Shown: in pieces, positions 24,281 through 32,152 of the stretch
Position numbering within the stretch: position 1 is the first letter of the stretch
Layout of the letters: every line of letters begins with the position of its first letter
Assembly: GCF_004795015.1 (NCBI RefSeq)
Contig: NZ_SSBI01000029.1
Coordinates: 1-64,000 of the forward strand
Direction of reading: 5' to 3'
Source: Streptomyces sp. A1277
GTDB lineage: Bacteria; Actinomycetota; Actinomycetes; Streptomycetales; Streptomycetaceae
DNA: 64,000 nucleotides
Made by a program: the position numbers and the translations under genes
The notes under the pieces: model-generated
The model's input: the letters and a program-made list of their open reading frames with translations, nothing else
What the model was told of the DNA's origin: nothing
The model's database searches: none

Positions 24281-25315
24281 TCACCGGCCGACGCTCGCCA
24301 GCCAGTTGTCCGTGTACGTGTCGATCTCGGCGGCCAGCGCGCGCTGGCCGGCCGGGTCGAGGAAGGACGCCTCGACGGCGTTCTTTGCGAGGGCGGCCAG
24401 ACCCCGTTCGTCGAGACCGAGGATGCGGGCTGCCACCGCGTACTCGTTGTTGAGGTCCGTGCCGAACATGGGCGGGTCGTCGCTGTTGATCGTGACCAGC
24501 ACACCTGCCTGGACCATCTCCCGGACCGGGTGCTGCTCGATGTCCTTCACCGCCCGGGTCGCGATGTTCGACGTGGGGCAGACCTCCAGGGCGATGCGGT
24601 GCTCGGCGAGGTGGTCCAGCAGCTTCGGGTCGGCGACGGAGCTGGTGCCGTGGCCGATGCGCTCGGCGCGCAGTGCCGTCAGCGCGTCCCAGACGGTCTT
24701 CGGGCCCGTGGTCTCCCCGGCGTGCGGCACCGAGTGCAGGCCCTCGGCGATCGCGCGGTCGAAGTAGGGCTTGAACTGCGGGCGGTCCACGCCGATCTCC
24801 GGGCCGCCGAGGCCGAAGGAGACGAGTCCCTCGGGGCGCAGGTCCACGGCGAGCCGGGTGGTCTCCTCGGCCGCTTCGAGACCGGCCTCGCCCGGGATGT
24901 CGAAGCACCAGCGCAGGACGACCCCGAGCTCGCGCTCGGCGGCCTTGCGGGCGTCCTCTATGGCCTCCATGAAGCCCTGCTCGGGAATGCCGCGCCGGGT
25001 GGAGGAGAACGGGGTGACCGTCAGCTCGGCGTAACGGATGTTCTGCCGGGCCATGTCGCGGGCGATCTCGAACGTCAGCAGCCGGACGTCCTCCGGGGTG
25101 CGGATCAGGTCGACGACCGAGAGGTAGACCTCGATGAAGTGGGCGAAGTCGGTGAACGTGAAGTAGTCGGCCACTGCCTCGGGGGCGGTGGGGACCTTGG
25201 AGTCGGGGTGGTGCGCGGCCAGCTCGGCGACGATGCGGGGGGAGGCCGAACCGACGTGGTGGACATGGAGCTCGGCCTTGGGCAGCCCCGCGATGAAGGG
25301 GTGCAGATCGGTCAT
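24281..25315 (-). CDS. Adenosine deaminase
   Basis: Deaminates adenosine to inosine in purine salvage. The 344-residue product opens with LPKAELHVHHVGSASP, the HxH zinc ligands. It also has the SFGLGGPEIG stretch, the HAGE motif (SVPHAGETTG) carrying the catalytic Glu, RIGHGTS, and SDDPPMFGTDLNNEY with the zinc-ligand Asp. Start ATG 25315 (MTDLHPFIAGLP) follows GGAGG; an upstream ATG at 25327 is possible. In the first motif the second His of HLHLDGS-like sequences is followed by VGSA, a common actinobacterial variant. It is separated from the phosphodiesterase by a short gap. Confidence 0.93.
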   Translation of the reverse strand: MTDLHPFIAGLPKAELHVHHVGSASPRIVAELAAHHPDSKVPTAPEAVADYFTFTDFAHFIEVYLSVVDLIRTPEDVRLLTFEIARDMARQNIRYAELTVTPFSSTRRGIPEQGFMEAIEDARKAAERELGVVLRWCFDIPGEAGLEAAEETTRLAVDLRPEGLVSFGLGGPEIGVDRPQFKPYFDRAIAEGLHSVPHAGETTGPKTVWDALTALRAERIGHGTSSVADPKLLDHLAEHRIALEVCPTSNIATRAVKDIEQHPVREMVQAGVLVTINSDDPPMFGTDLNNEYAVAARILGLDERGLAALAKNAVEASFLDPAGQRALAAEIDTYTDNWLASVGR

Positions 25316-25440
25316 CGGGGCCTCCATGGGCGTGGGGTGGTGACGGGTGCCGCGGTCGCCGGGGCGTCCGGGGCGGGGGACGGGAGTCATCGTAGGACGA
25401 GCCCGCCCGTAGCATGACCGCATCACGATGGGGGAGGCCC

Positions 25441-26325
25441 ATGCCAGACAACACAGAGCAGCCGGCGGACGGGGCCGCACCGCGCGATCCGTGGGCTCCG
25501 CCGCAGACCAGGGTGCCCCTGGACAAGAAGTCCGATGCGGGCAGGCCGCCGGCCGGTGGCGCACCGGAAGACGCCCGCCCGCCGACGGACGGCGCGCCCG
25601 GGACCACCCGCCCGCCGACGGACGGCGCGCCCGGGACCACCCGCCCGCCGACCGTGCACGATCAGCTGACGGTGACCTCGATGCCGGGCGTGGGCACGGG
25701 CCCCGTGCCGCCCGTCGGCTTCACCGGTCCGGAGTCGGGGCAGCAGCCCGGCCCGGCCGGCTGGCCCGGCCCCGGGACCGCACCGCCGCCACCGGTCGGC
25801 CCGAACGGCCCCGGGCAGGCCCCGCCGCAGTACGGCTACCCCGGCACCCAGCCCTCGCAGTACGGCTACCCCGGCGGTCAGCCCTCGCAGTACGGTTACC
25901 CGGCCGCGCAGCAGCCGCAGCACGGCTACCCGGCCTACCCCGGTTACGGGCAGACCTGGGGCGGTCCGCAGCCCGCGAACGGGATGGGCGTCGCCTCGCT
26001 GGTGCTCGGCATCATCGCGACGGTCGCCTTCTGCATGCTCGGCCTCGGTATCGTCCTCGGCATTCTCGCGCTGATCTTCGGTCTCATAGGCCGCGGCCGC
26101 GTCCGCGACGGCGCGGCCGACAACGGCGGTGTGGCCCTCGCCGGCATCATCCTCGGGTCGATCGGGATCGTCGTCAGCGCGGCGTTCCTGGGGCTCACCA
26201 TCTGGGCGGCGAACACCGACGACTACGACGAGGACAGCGGCTCGGACTACGAACCGGCCGCGCTCTCCCTGGTCGTCGAGGCACCGCAGCACGCCCCGCT
26301 GGGAGGCATCTCCCTGCGGGCCTGA
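25441..26325 (+). CDS. DUF4190-type membrane protein with proline-rich repeat N-terminus
   Basis: A 294-residue protein. The first half is a Pro/Gly/Gln/Tyr-rich tail: an 11-residue repeat (RPPTDGAPGTT) near residues 47-70 and a QYGYPG repeat near residues 135-175. The second half holds two membrane segments (ASLVLGIIATVAFCMLGLGIVLGILALIFGLIG and GVALAGIILGSIGIVVSAAFLGLTI) separated by a basic loop, the DUF4190 pattern. It ends in an acidic stretch. Such proteins are common and uncharacterised in streptomycetes. ATG 25441 follows GGAGG; upstream codons are not conserved. Confidence 0.85.
   Translation: MPDNTEQPADGAAPRDPWAPPQTRVPLDKKSDAGRPPAGGAPEDARPPTDGAPGTTRPPTDGAPGTTRPPTVHDQLTVTSMPGVGTGPVPPVGFTGPESGQQPGPAGWPGPGTAPPPPVGPNGPGQAPPQYGYPGTQPSQYGYPGGQPSQYGYPAAQQPQHGYPAYPGYGQTWGGPQPANGMGVASLVLGIIATVAFCMLGLGIVLGILALIFGLIGRGRVRDGAADNGGVALAGIILGSIGIVVSAAFLGLTIWAANTDDYDEDSGSDYEPAALSLVVEAPQHAPLGGISLRA
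25576..25652 (+). repeat. 33-bp tandem repeat in the DUF4190 gene
   Basis: Two exact 33-bp copies (25576-25608, 25609-25641) and an 11-bp partial copy encode the repeated RPPTDGAPGTT unit. The length is a multiple of three, so the frame is kept. Confidence 0.85.
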
Positions 26326-26366
26326 GGGCCCGGGCCGCGAGGTCATCGGCCGTCCGGGGACGGCAG

Positions 26367-26412
26367 CGGCTCGCGGGGCGGCGGGGACCACTCCCCGTCG
26401 CCCCGCGAGCCG
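26367..26412. terminator. Bidirectional terminator after the DUF4190 gene
   Basis: A 21-bp stem (26367-26387 with 26392-26412) with one G-U pair and a CCAC loop, between the DUF4190 stop (26325) and the convergent NADAR gene stop (26415). Confidence 0.82.
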
Positions 26413-26414
26413 TT

Positions 26415-26993
26415 TCATATGCCGTCGGCCCCGGCCCGCAGCCGCTCGCGCGCCTCCATCAGCGCGAAGCCCAGCAGATTCAGGCCCCGCCACGCAGAGG
26501 GGTCCGCCGCGCGCGGATCGTCCGCCGCCAGCCCGATGCCCCAGATCCGGTCCAGCGGACTCGCCTCCACCAGCACCCGGTCTCCCGTGTTCCGCAGGAA
26601 CGCGCGCAGTTCCGGGTCCTGGCCGAACTTGTGGACGCTGCCCGCCACCACCAGCCCGTACCGCTCGCGCTCCCAGACCGCCTCGTCGAAGCCGCGGACC
26701 AGCCGGCCCACCTTCTTCGCCTCGGCCGGGCTCTTCGCCGCCACCGCCCGCCCGGCCGCTTCCGCGTCGCCGAAGAGCCGGGCCTTGCCGGCCATCATCC
26801 AGTGCTCGGCCGACGCGTAGTCCACGCCGTCGACCGTGAACGGCGAGGGCCACCACTGGCTCAGGCAGCTCGCGCCGATCCGGCCGTCCGGGCGCGGGCG
26901 GTGCCCCCAGAACGGCAGGTACTTCACCTTCTCGCCGCGAGCGGTCAGCTCGGCCAGTGCCTCGGCGCTCCCGACATCCCCCACGTGCTTCAT
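26415..26993 (-). CDS. NADAR-family protein (YbiA-like N-glycosidase)
   Basis: NADAR proteins remove damaged riboflavin intermediates by N-glycosidase activity (YbiA). The 192-residue product has FWGHRPRPDGRIGASCLSQWWPSPF, the family opening, then ASAEHWMMAGKARLF, VWERERYGLVVAGSVHKFGQDPELRAFL and ASPLDRIWGIGL, all typical. The start ATG 26993 (MKHVGDVGSAEALAEL) was chosen because the longer frame before it runs into the divergent region. It is transcribed away from the Prim-Pol-like gene. Role inferred from family. Confidence 0.92.
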   Translation of the reverse strand: MKHVGDVGSAEALAELTARGEKVKYLPFWGHRPRPDGRIGASCLSQWWPSPFTVDGVDYASAEHWMMAGKARLFGDAEAAGRAVAAKSPAEAKKVGRLVRGFDEAVWERERYGLVVAGSVHKFGQDPELRAFLRNTGDRVLVEASPLDRIWGIGLAADDPRAADPSAWRGLNLLGFALMEARERLRAGADGI

Positions 26994-27202
26994 GCCACGG
27001 AGTCTGTCACCCGCCACTGACAACCGGCCCGGCCGGGCGACGCAGGCGCAGGTCACAGCCCTGTTTCCGGTGCCCGCAACCGCCGTGACCCAGATCACTA
27101 CCCATGAGTAGCCGAAGTCGCGTCATGAACCGGCCCGAGCCCGCTCTCCGAGGTGAACGCGTCCGCAGACCTGCCGGCGCGACACGGAAAGGGAGGCGGG
27201 CC
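26994..27202. other. Divergent region with an imperfect palindrome
   Basis: A 209-base divergent region between the NADAR gene and the Prim-Pol-like gene. A 14-bp imperfect palindrome, CTACCCATGAGTAG, at 27098-27111 (12 of 14 positions symmetric) is a weak operator candidate. The ribosome site GGGAGG lies at 27191-27196. Confidence 0.4.
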
Positions 27203-27661
27203 ATGACGGGCTCGGAAGTCAGGGCAGCGGTCGAGTGGCTGGCGTCGGCGGCACCCGATCCGGACGCCTGCCGGTGGGAGTGGGAGCGCGATCCGCGGGG
27301 GATTGCGCTGCTGCCCGCCGGCAGGCGCTGGGACGTGCTGATCCTGCCGGGGGAGCTGGGCTGTCCGACGCTCGACGTGCTCACCCGGCTCATCGACCGG
27401 CCGGGGCCGGTCCTCGCGGACTTCGGAGAGGCCCGGATGGGCTTCTTCGTGCCCCCGGGCACCGTCGCCCGCTGGGTCGGGACGGGGATCCGGGGCGCGG
27501 GGCGGGGCACCTGGATCGTCGTACCGTACCCGGGCCGTCCGGCCGGGAAGGTGCGCTGGCTGGTCCCGCCCGACGGCTCCGGAACGCTCACCGACGCCAC
27601 ATTGCTGGAGCTCGCGATGCACGAGGCGGCCGGGAGCGCGGCCGCGGGTGACGGGGACTGA
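27203..27661 (+). CDS. Small protein resembling a Prim-Pol (bifunctional DNA primase/polymerase) fragment
   Basis: A 152-residue protein of unproven function. It resembles short streptomycete proteins annotated as bifunctional DNA primase/polymerase in their order of motifs: LLPAGRRWDVLILPGELGCPTLDVLTRL, PVLADFGEARMGFFVPPGT, then a VPPDGSGTLTD stretch. I see no metal-binding acidic pair, so catalysis is doubtful. ATG 27203 (MTGSEVRAAVEWL) follows GGGAGG. It has normal codon use. The next gene is the chitinase. Confidence 0.78.
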   Translation: MTGSEVRAAVEWLASAAPDPDACRWEWERDPRGIALLPAGRRWDVLILPGELGCPTLDVLTRLIDRPGPVLADFGEARMGFFVPPGTVARWVGTGIRGAGRGTWIVVPYPGRPAGKVRWLVPPDGSGTLTDATLLELAMHEAAGSAAAGDGD

Positions 27662-27755
27662 ACCCCCTTGCCGTTGTGGGGAGTTGCCAGCTGTCGCACG
27701 GCTGTTCAGGGGGCGGCGACTCCCCACCCGCACGAGGCCGTCGCTGCCAGAGGTC

Positions 27756-27784
27756 TTGACAACCTGATTGGTCTGGACCATGTT
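27756..27784 (+). promoter_or_regulatory. Chitinase promoter (-35 and -10)
   Basis: A perfect -35 TTGACA at 27756-27761 is followed after 17 bases by CATGTT at 27779-27784, one base off the -10 consensus. The chitinase GTG lies 41 bases downstream. Confidence 0.75.
27767..27782 (+). promoter_or_regulatory. DasR-type operator (dre) over the chitinase -10
   Basis: The 16 bases ATTGGTCTGGACCATG match the Streptomyces dre consensus ACTGGTCTAGACCACT at 12 of 16 positions, with the symmetric core TGGTCTGGACCA intact. It overlaps the -10. DasR is the GntR-family repressor released by amino-sugar phosphates. Confidence 0.75.
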
Positions 27785-27824
27785 GTGCGCGCCGCACTCA
27801 ATTCCCCCCTGTACGGAGGCCGTT

Positions 27825-29666
27825 GTGGAACGCACGGGACCCCCTGCCCGCATGACCGGACTTCTGGCCGCCTTCTCGGCCGCCCTGCTCGCCGCCGGTG
27901 GCCTGGCCGCATCGGCGCCCGCCGCCGCCGCGGCCGACGCCGACCTGGCGCTCAACGGCACCTTCGAGGCCGGGCTGACCGGCTGGAACTGCACCGGCGG
28001 CAGTGGAGCGGCCGTCAGCACCCCCGTACACGGCGGGACCTCGGCGCTGAAGGCGACCCCGGCCGGAAGCGACAACGCCAAGTGCTCCCAGGCCGTGAAG
28101 GTCAAGCCCGACTCCACCTACACGCTGAGCGCCTGGGTGCAGGGCAGTTACGTCTACCTGGGCGCGGACGGCACCGGCACGAGCGACGTCTCCACCTGGA
28201 CGCAGTCCGCCTCCGGCTGGCAGAAGCTCACGACCACGTTCAAGACCGGGGCGTCCACCACCTCGGTCAACGTGTACACCCACGGCTGGTACGGCACCCC
28301 CGCCTACTACGTCGACGACCTCAGCCTGGTCGGGCCCGGCGGCGACCCGGTCGCGATCCCCGCCGCCCCCACGGGCCTCAAGGCGGGGACGGCCACCGCC
28401 TCCTCGGTCGCCCTGTCCTGGACCGGCTCCGCGGGCGCCACCGGCTACAACGTCTACCGGGGCTCCACGAAGGTCCAGAGCCTCACCGGCACCTCGGCGA
28501 CCGTGACGGGCCTCAGCGCCTCGACCGCGTACAGCTTCCAGGTCAGCGCCACCAACGAGGCGGGCGAGTCCGCGAAGTCCGCCGCCGTCTCGGCCACGAC
28601 CACCGCGGGCAGCGGCGGTGGTGGTGACGACGGCGGCAACACCAGCACCCAACTGCCCGCCCACGCGCTCGTCGGCTATCTGCACTCCAGCTTCGCCAAC
28701 GGCTCCGGATACACCCGCATGGCGGACGTCCCCGACTCCTGGGACGTCATCGACCTGGCCTTCGGTGAGCCGACCTCCGTCACCTCCGGCGACATCCGCT
28801 TCAAGCTCTGCCCGGTCACCGAGTGCCCGAACGTCGAGTCGGAGGCCGAGTTCAAGGCGGCCATCAAGGCCAAGCAGGCCGCCGGCAAGAAGGTGCTGAT
28901 CTCCATCGGCGGCCAGAACGGCCAGGTGCAGCTCGCCACCACCGCCGCGCGTGACACGTTCGTCTCCTCGGTCAGCAAGATCATCGACGAGTACGGGCTG
29001 GACGGCCTGGACATCGACTTCGAGGGTCACTCGCTCTCGCTGAACACCGGTGACACCGACTTCCGGAACCCCACCACTCCGGTCGTCGTCAACCTGATCT
29101 CCGCGGTGAAGAGCCTCAAGGCCAAGTACGGCGAGAAGTTCGTCCTGACCATGGCCCCCGAGACCTTCTTCGTGCAGCTCGGGTACCAGTACTACGGCTC
29201 GGGCCCGTGGGGCGGCCAGGACCCGCGCGCCGGTGCCTACCTGCCGGTGATCCACGCGCTGCGCGACGACCTCACCCTGCTGCACGTCCAGGACTACAAC
29301 TCGGGCTCCATCATGGGCCTGGACAACCAGTACCACTCCATGGGCGGCGCCGACTTCCACATCGCGATGACCGACATGCTGCTGGCCGGGTTCCCCGTCG
29401 CCGGTGACCAGACGAAGGTCTTCCCCGGGCTGCGCCCCGACCAGGTCGCGATCGGCCTGCCGGCCTCCACCCAGGCGGGCAACGGGCACACCTCGCCCGC
29501 CGAGGTCACCAAGGCGCTGAACTGCCTGACCAAGAAGACCGGCTGCGGCTCCTACGCCACCCACGGCACCTGGTCGAACCTGCGCGGTCTGATGACCTGG
29601 TCCATCAACTGGGACCACTTCAACAACTGGGAGTTCTCGAAGAACTTCGACGCCTACTTCGGCTGA
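27825..29666 (+). CDS. Secreted GH18 chitinase with carbohydrate-binding and fibronectin III domains
   Basis: An extracellular endochitinase of about 613 residues. Order: signal peptide (residues about 1-38), a beta-sandwich binding module (residues about 42-178, LALNGTFEAGLTGWNCTGG), a fibronectin type III domain (about 185-265, PTGLKAGTATASSVALSW), a Gly/Asp-rich linker, and the GH18 catalytic domain from residue about 285. The catalytic motif is DGLDIDFE (Asp393, Asp396, Asp398, Glu400). The GTG at 27825 follows GGAGG by 5 bases; an in-frame ATG upstream lies inside the promoter. Likely induced by chitin through DasR. Confidence 0.94.
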   Translation: MERTGPPARMTGLLAAFSAALLAAGGLAASAPAAAAADADLALNGTFEAGLTGWNCTGGSGAAVSTPVHGGTSALKATPAGSDNAKCSQAVKVKPDSTYTLSAWVQGSYVYLGADGTGTSDVSTWTQSASGWQKLTTTFKTGASTTSVNVYTHGWYGTPAYYVDDLSLVGPGGDPVAIPAAPTGLKAGTATASSVALSWTGSAGATGYNVYRGSTKVQSLTGTSATVTGLSASTAYSFQVSATNEAGESAKSAAVSATTTAGSGGGGDDGGNTSTQLPAHALVGYLHSSFANGSGYTRMADVPDSWDVIDLAFGEPTSVTSGDIRFKLCPVTECPNVESEAEFKAAIKAKQAAGKKVLISIGGQNGQVQLATTAARDTFVSSVSKIIDEYGLDGLDIDFEGHSLSLNTGDTDFRNPTTPVVVNLISAVKSLKAKYGEKFVLTMAPETFFVQLGYQYYGSGPWGGQDPRAGAYLPVIHALRDDLTLLHVQDYNSGSIMGLDNQYHSMGGADFHIAMTDMLLAGFPVAGDQTKVFPGLRPDQVAIGLPASTQAGNGHTSPAEVTKALNCLTKKTGCGSYATHGTWSNLRGLMTWSINWDHFNNWEFSKNFDAYFG

Positions 29667-30438
29667 GCACACCGGGCAGCACGAGCAGCAGAGCGCACAG
29701 GAACCAGCTGCCCAGCACATCCAGCGGCCAGTGATAGCCGCGGAGCACCAGACCGATGCCCGTCGCCGCCGTCAGCAGGACGGCGGCGACGGGCATCATC
29801 CATGCTCGGCGGCGCACCAGTCGGCCCAGCAGCAGCGCCGAGGCGCCGTACGCCACCGCCGCGGTCGCCGCATGGCCCGACGGGTAGTAGCCGGTTGCCT
29901 CCGTCAGCGGTCCGGGACGGGCGATCCAGTCCTTGAGCGGGACGACCAGCAGCGGCACGGCCGCCATGGCGAGGACCGCGCCGAGCGGCGCCCGCCGCTG
30001 ACCGCGCAGCAGGGACCAGCCGACCGCGCAGCCCAGCACCGGGAGCGCGACCTGCATATTGCCGAGATCGGCGAGGAATTCCGTGAGCCACCGGGGGCCG
30101 TGACCGACCAGGGCCCGCCCGGCGCGCTCGTCGAGCCCGCGCAGCGGGCCATCGGCGGCCACCTGCCAGGTGGTCAGCGCGAACAGGGCCGTCAGGCCCG
30201 ACACCAGGGAGAGGAAAAGAGCCGTCCGCCCCGGAACAGGGGGGGTGGTTCCGGGGCGGACGAGTGGACCGGTTTGCCGCGCGCCCCGGGGGGTGTGGGA
30301 CGGGCGGCCATCCGATCGGTGAGGAGTTCCGGAGCGCGAGGCTCCAGTGGTGTGCGCGAAGGCACGCCGGGAACGGCGCTGGGGAAGCTCCGACCCGGAT
30401 TCGCCCGCAGTCCCCTGCGGGCGGGGTGTTTCTCTCAT
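29620..30438 (-). CDS. PAP2-family membrane phosphatase
   Basis: Membrane phosphatase of the type-2 phosphatidic acid phosphatase family. A charged Arg/Pro-rich N-terminus of about 75 residues precedes the membrane core (LFLSLVSGLTALFALTTW; ADLGNMQVALPVLGCAVGWSLL). Motifs: KDWIARPGP (first motif), PSGHAATAAVAYG (second), and RGYHWPLDVLGSW (third), in order, with about five to six membrane segments. I used ATG 30438 (MRETPRPQGTAG); the first roughly 70 residues are not conserved, so a later start may be right. Its 3' end overlaps the convergent chitinase gene by 47 bases. Confidence 0.85.
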   Translation of the reverse strand: MRETPRPQGTAGESGSELPQRRSRRAFAHTTGASRSGTPHRSDGRPSHTPRGARQTGPLVRPGTTPPVPGRTALFLSLVSGLTALFALTTWQVAADGPLRGLDERAGRALVGHGPRWLTEFLADLGNMQVALPVLGCAVGWSLLRGQRRAPLGAVLAMAAVPLLVVPLKDWIARPGPLTEATGYYPSGHAATAAVAYGASALLLGRLVRRRAWMMPVAAVLLTAATGIGLVLRGYHWPLDVLGSWFLCALLLVLPGVLSRSRRRSSSRTPSC

Positions 30439-30564
30439 CTGCCGAAACCGTACGTCAGTCGAAGGGGGACCGACAGCGGGTACGGTATCCCGCCATCGGC
30501 CCCGCACCTTTTCTTCACAGGCCCACACAGGCCCGTACCGGATCCGGGGGAGAGCCGGAGGGGA

Positions 30565-31905
30565 TCAGATTCCGGTGAACGCCTGCTCAAGGACGTCGAG
30601 GCCCTCGTTCAGCAGGTCCTCGCCGATCACCAGCGGCGGCAGGAAGCGCAGGACGTTGCCGTACGTGCCGCAGGTCAGCACGAGGACGCCCTCGGCGTGG
30701 CACGCCTTCGCGAGCCGCGTGGCCGCCTCCGGGTGCGGGTCCTTCGTGCCCGGCTTCACCAGCTCGATCGCGATCATCGCGCCGCGGCCCCGGATGTCAC
30801 CGATCAGCTCGCCGTTCGGCAGCTTCGCCCGCATCCCTTCGAGCCGGCCCTTCATGACCTCCTCGATGCGCTTCGCCTTCTTGTTCAGGTCCAGCTCGCG
30901 CATCGTCTCGATGGCTCCGAGCGCGCCCGCGCAGGCGACCGGGTTGCCCCCGTACGTGCCGCCGAGCCCGCCCGCGTGCGCCGCGTCCATGATCTCGGCG
31001 CGGCCGGTCACGGCGGACAGCGGGAGGCCGCCCGCGATGCCCTTGGCGGTCGTGATCAGGTCCGGGACGACGCCCTCGTCCTCACAGGCGAACCACTGGC
31101 CCGTACGGCAGAAGCCGGACTGGATCTCGTCGGCGACGAAGACGATGCCGTTGTCCTTCGCGAACCCCGCGATCGCCGGCAGGAAGCCCTTGGCCGGCTC
31201 GATGAACCCGCCCTCGCCGAGGACCGGCTCGATGATGATCGCGGCGACGTTCTCCGCGCCGATCTGCTTGGTGATCTGGTCGATGGCCTGGGCGGACGCC
31301 TCCGCACCCGCGTTCTCGGCACCGGTCGGCCAGCGGTAGCCGTACGCCACCGGCACCCGGTACACCTCGGGCGCGAACGGCCCGAAGCCGTTCTTGTACG
31401 GCATGTTCTTCGCCGTCAGCGCCATCGTGAGGTTGGTCCGGCCGTGGTAGCCGTGGTCGAAGACGACGACCGCGGTCCGCTTGGTGTACGCGCGGGCGAT
31501 CTTCACCGCGTTCTCGACGGCCTCGGCGCCCGAGTTGAACAGCGCCGACTTCTTCGCGTGGTCGCCCGGCGTCAGCTCGGCGAGCTGCTCGCAGACCTCC
31601 ACGTACCCCTCGTACGGCGTCACCATGAAGCAGGTGTGGGTGAAGTCCGCCAGCTGGGCGGAGGCCCGCCGCACGACGGCCTCCGCGGAGGCGCCGACCG
31701 AGGTGACGGCGATGCCGGAACCGAAGTCGATCAGACGGTTGCCGTCCACGTCCTCGATGATCCCGCCGCCGGCCCTCGCGGTGAACACCGGCAGCGTGGA
31801 GCCCACGCCTGCGGCGACCGCCGCGAGCCGGCGCTCCTGGAGCTCCACCGACTTCGGGCCGGGAATGGCGGTGACGAGGCGGCGCTCCTGCGGAATTGCG
31901 GTCAT
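30565..31905 (-). CDS. gabT: 4-aminobutyrate aminotransferase
   Basis: PLP enzyme transferring the amino group of GABA to 2-oxoglutarate, giving succinic semialdehyde. The 446-residue product has the class-III signature: FNSGAEAVENAVKIAR, DHGYHGRTNLTMAL, the Asp of FVADEIQSGFCRTG, and the PLP Lys in ITTAKGIAGGLPL. Start ATG 31905 (MTAIPQERRLVTAIPGPKS) is the family start; the frame before it is antisense to a short remnant. It belongs with the aminobutyraldehyde dehydrogenase at 18.2 kb and the PucR/aldehyde dehydrogenase pair at 34.7-37.9 kb. Which enzyme oxidises succinic semialdehyde is unclear. Confidence 0.94.
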   Translation of the reverse strand: MTAIPQERRLVTAIPGPKSVELQERRLAAVAAGVGSTLPVFTARAGGGIIEDVDGNRLIDFGSGIAVTSVGASAEAVVRRASAQLADFTHTCFMVTPYEGYVEVCEQLAELTPGDHAKKSALFNSGAEAVENAVKIARAYTKRTAVVVFDHGYHGRTNLTMALTAKNMPYKNGFGPFAPEVYRVPVAYGYRWPTGAENAGAEASAQAIDQITKQIGAENVAAIIIEPVLGEGGFIEPAKGFLPAIAGFAKDNGIVFVADEIQSGFCRTGQWFACEDEGVVPDLITTAKGIAGGLPLSAVTGRAEIMDAAHAGGLGGTYGGNPVACAGALGAIETMRELDLNKKAKRIEEVMKGRLEGMRAKLPNGELIGDIRGRGAMIAIELVKPGTKDPHPEAATRLAKACHAEGVLVLTCGTYGNVLRFLPPLVIGEDLLNEGLDVLEQAFTGI

Positions 31906-31949
31906 GCGGGGCTCCTGGGGGGTGTTTCGGACGCTTCTCTTTCTGCAGG

Positions 31950-32066
31950 CTAGGCGCGGGGCCGGGGGTCGGGCATGCTCCGATCGGGAGTGAAGACGGA
32001 CGTGTCGTTGTCCGCGACGGACAGAAGCCGGTGCGCGAGCCCGCGGTCCTCCAGCGCGGTCACCAT
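31950..32066 (-). other. Short coding-like remnant upstream of gabT
   Basis: A 38-residue minus-strand frame, ATG 32066 to TAG 31952-31950, reading MVTALEDRGLAHRLLSVADN then DTSVFTPDRSMPDPRPRA. Nearly all third positions are G or C, so it looks like real protein sequence. It has no ribosome site and an upstream in-frame TGA. It may be the 3' remnant of a deleted gene or a small ORF with no known function. Confidence 0.35.
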
Positions 32067-32152
32067 CCGGGCGCGTTGCTGAACTCACCGTGTGCGCGCA
32101 CTAGATTGACCGGTGCAGGGGTCGGACCCGGCTGGTCAGGGGGCAACGGTTC

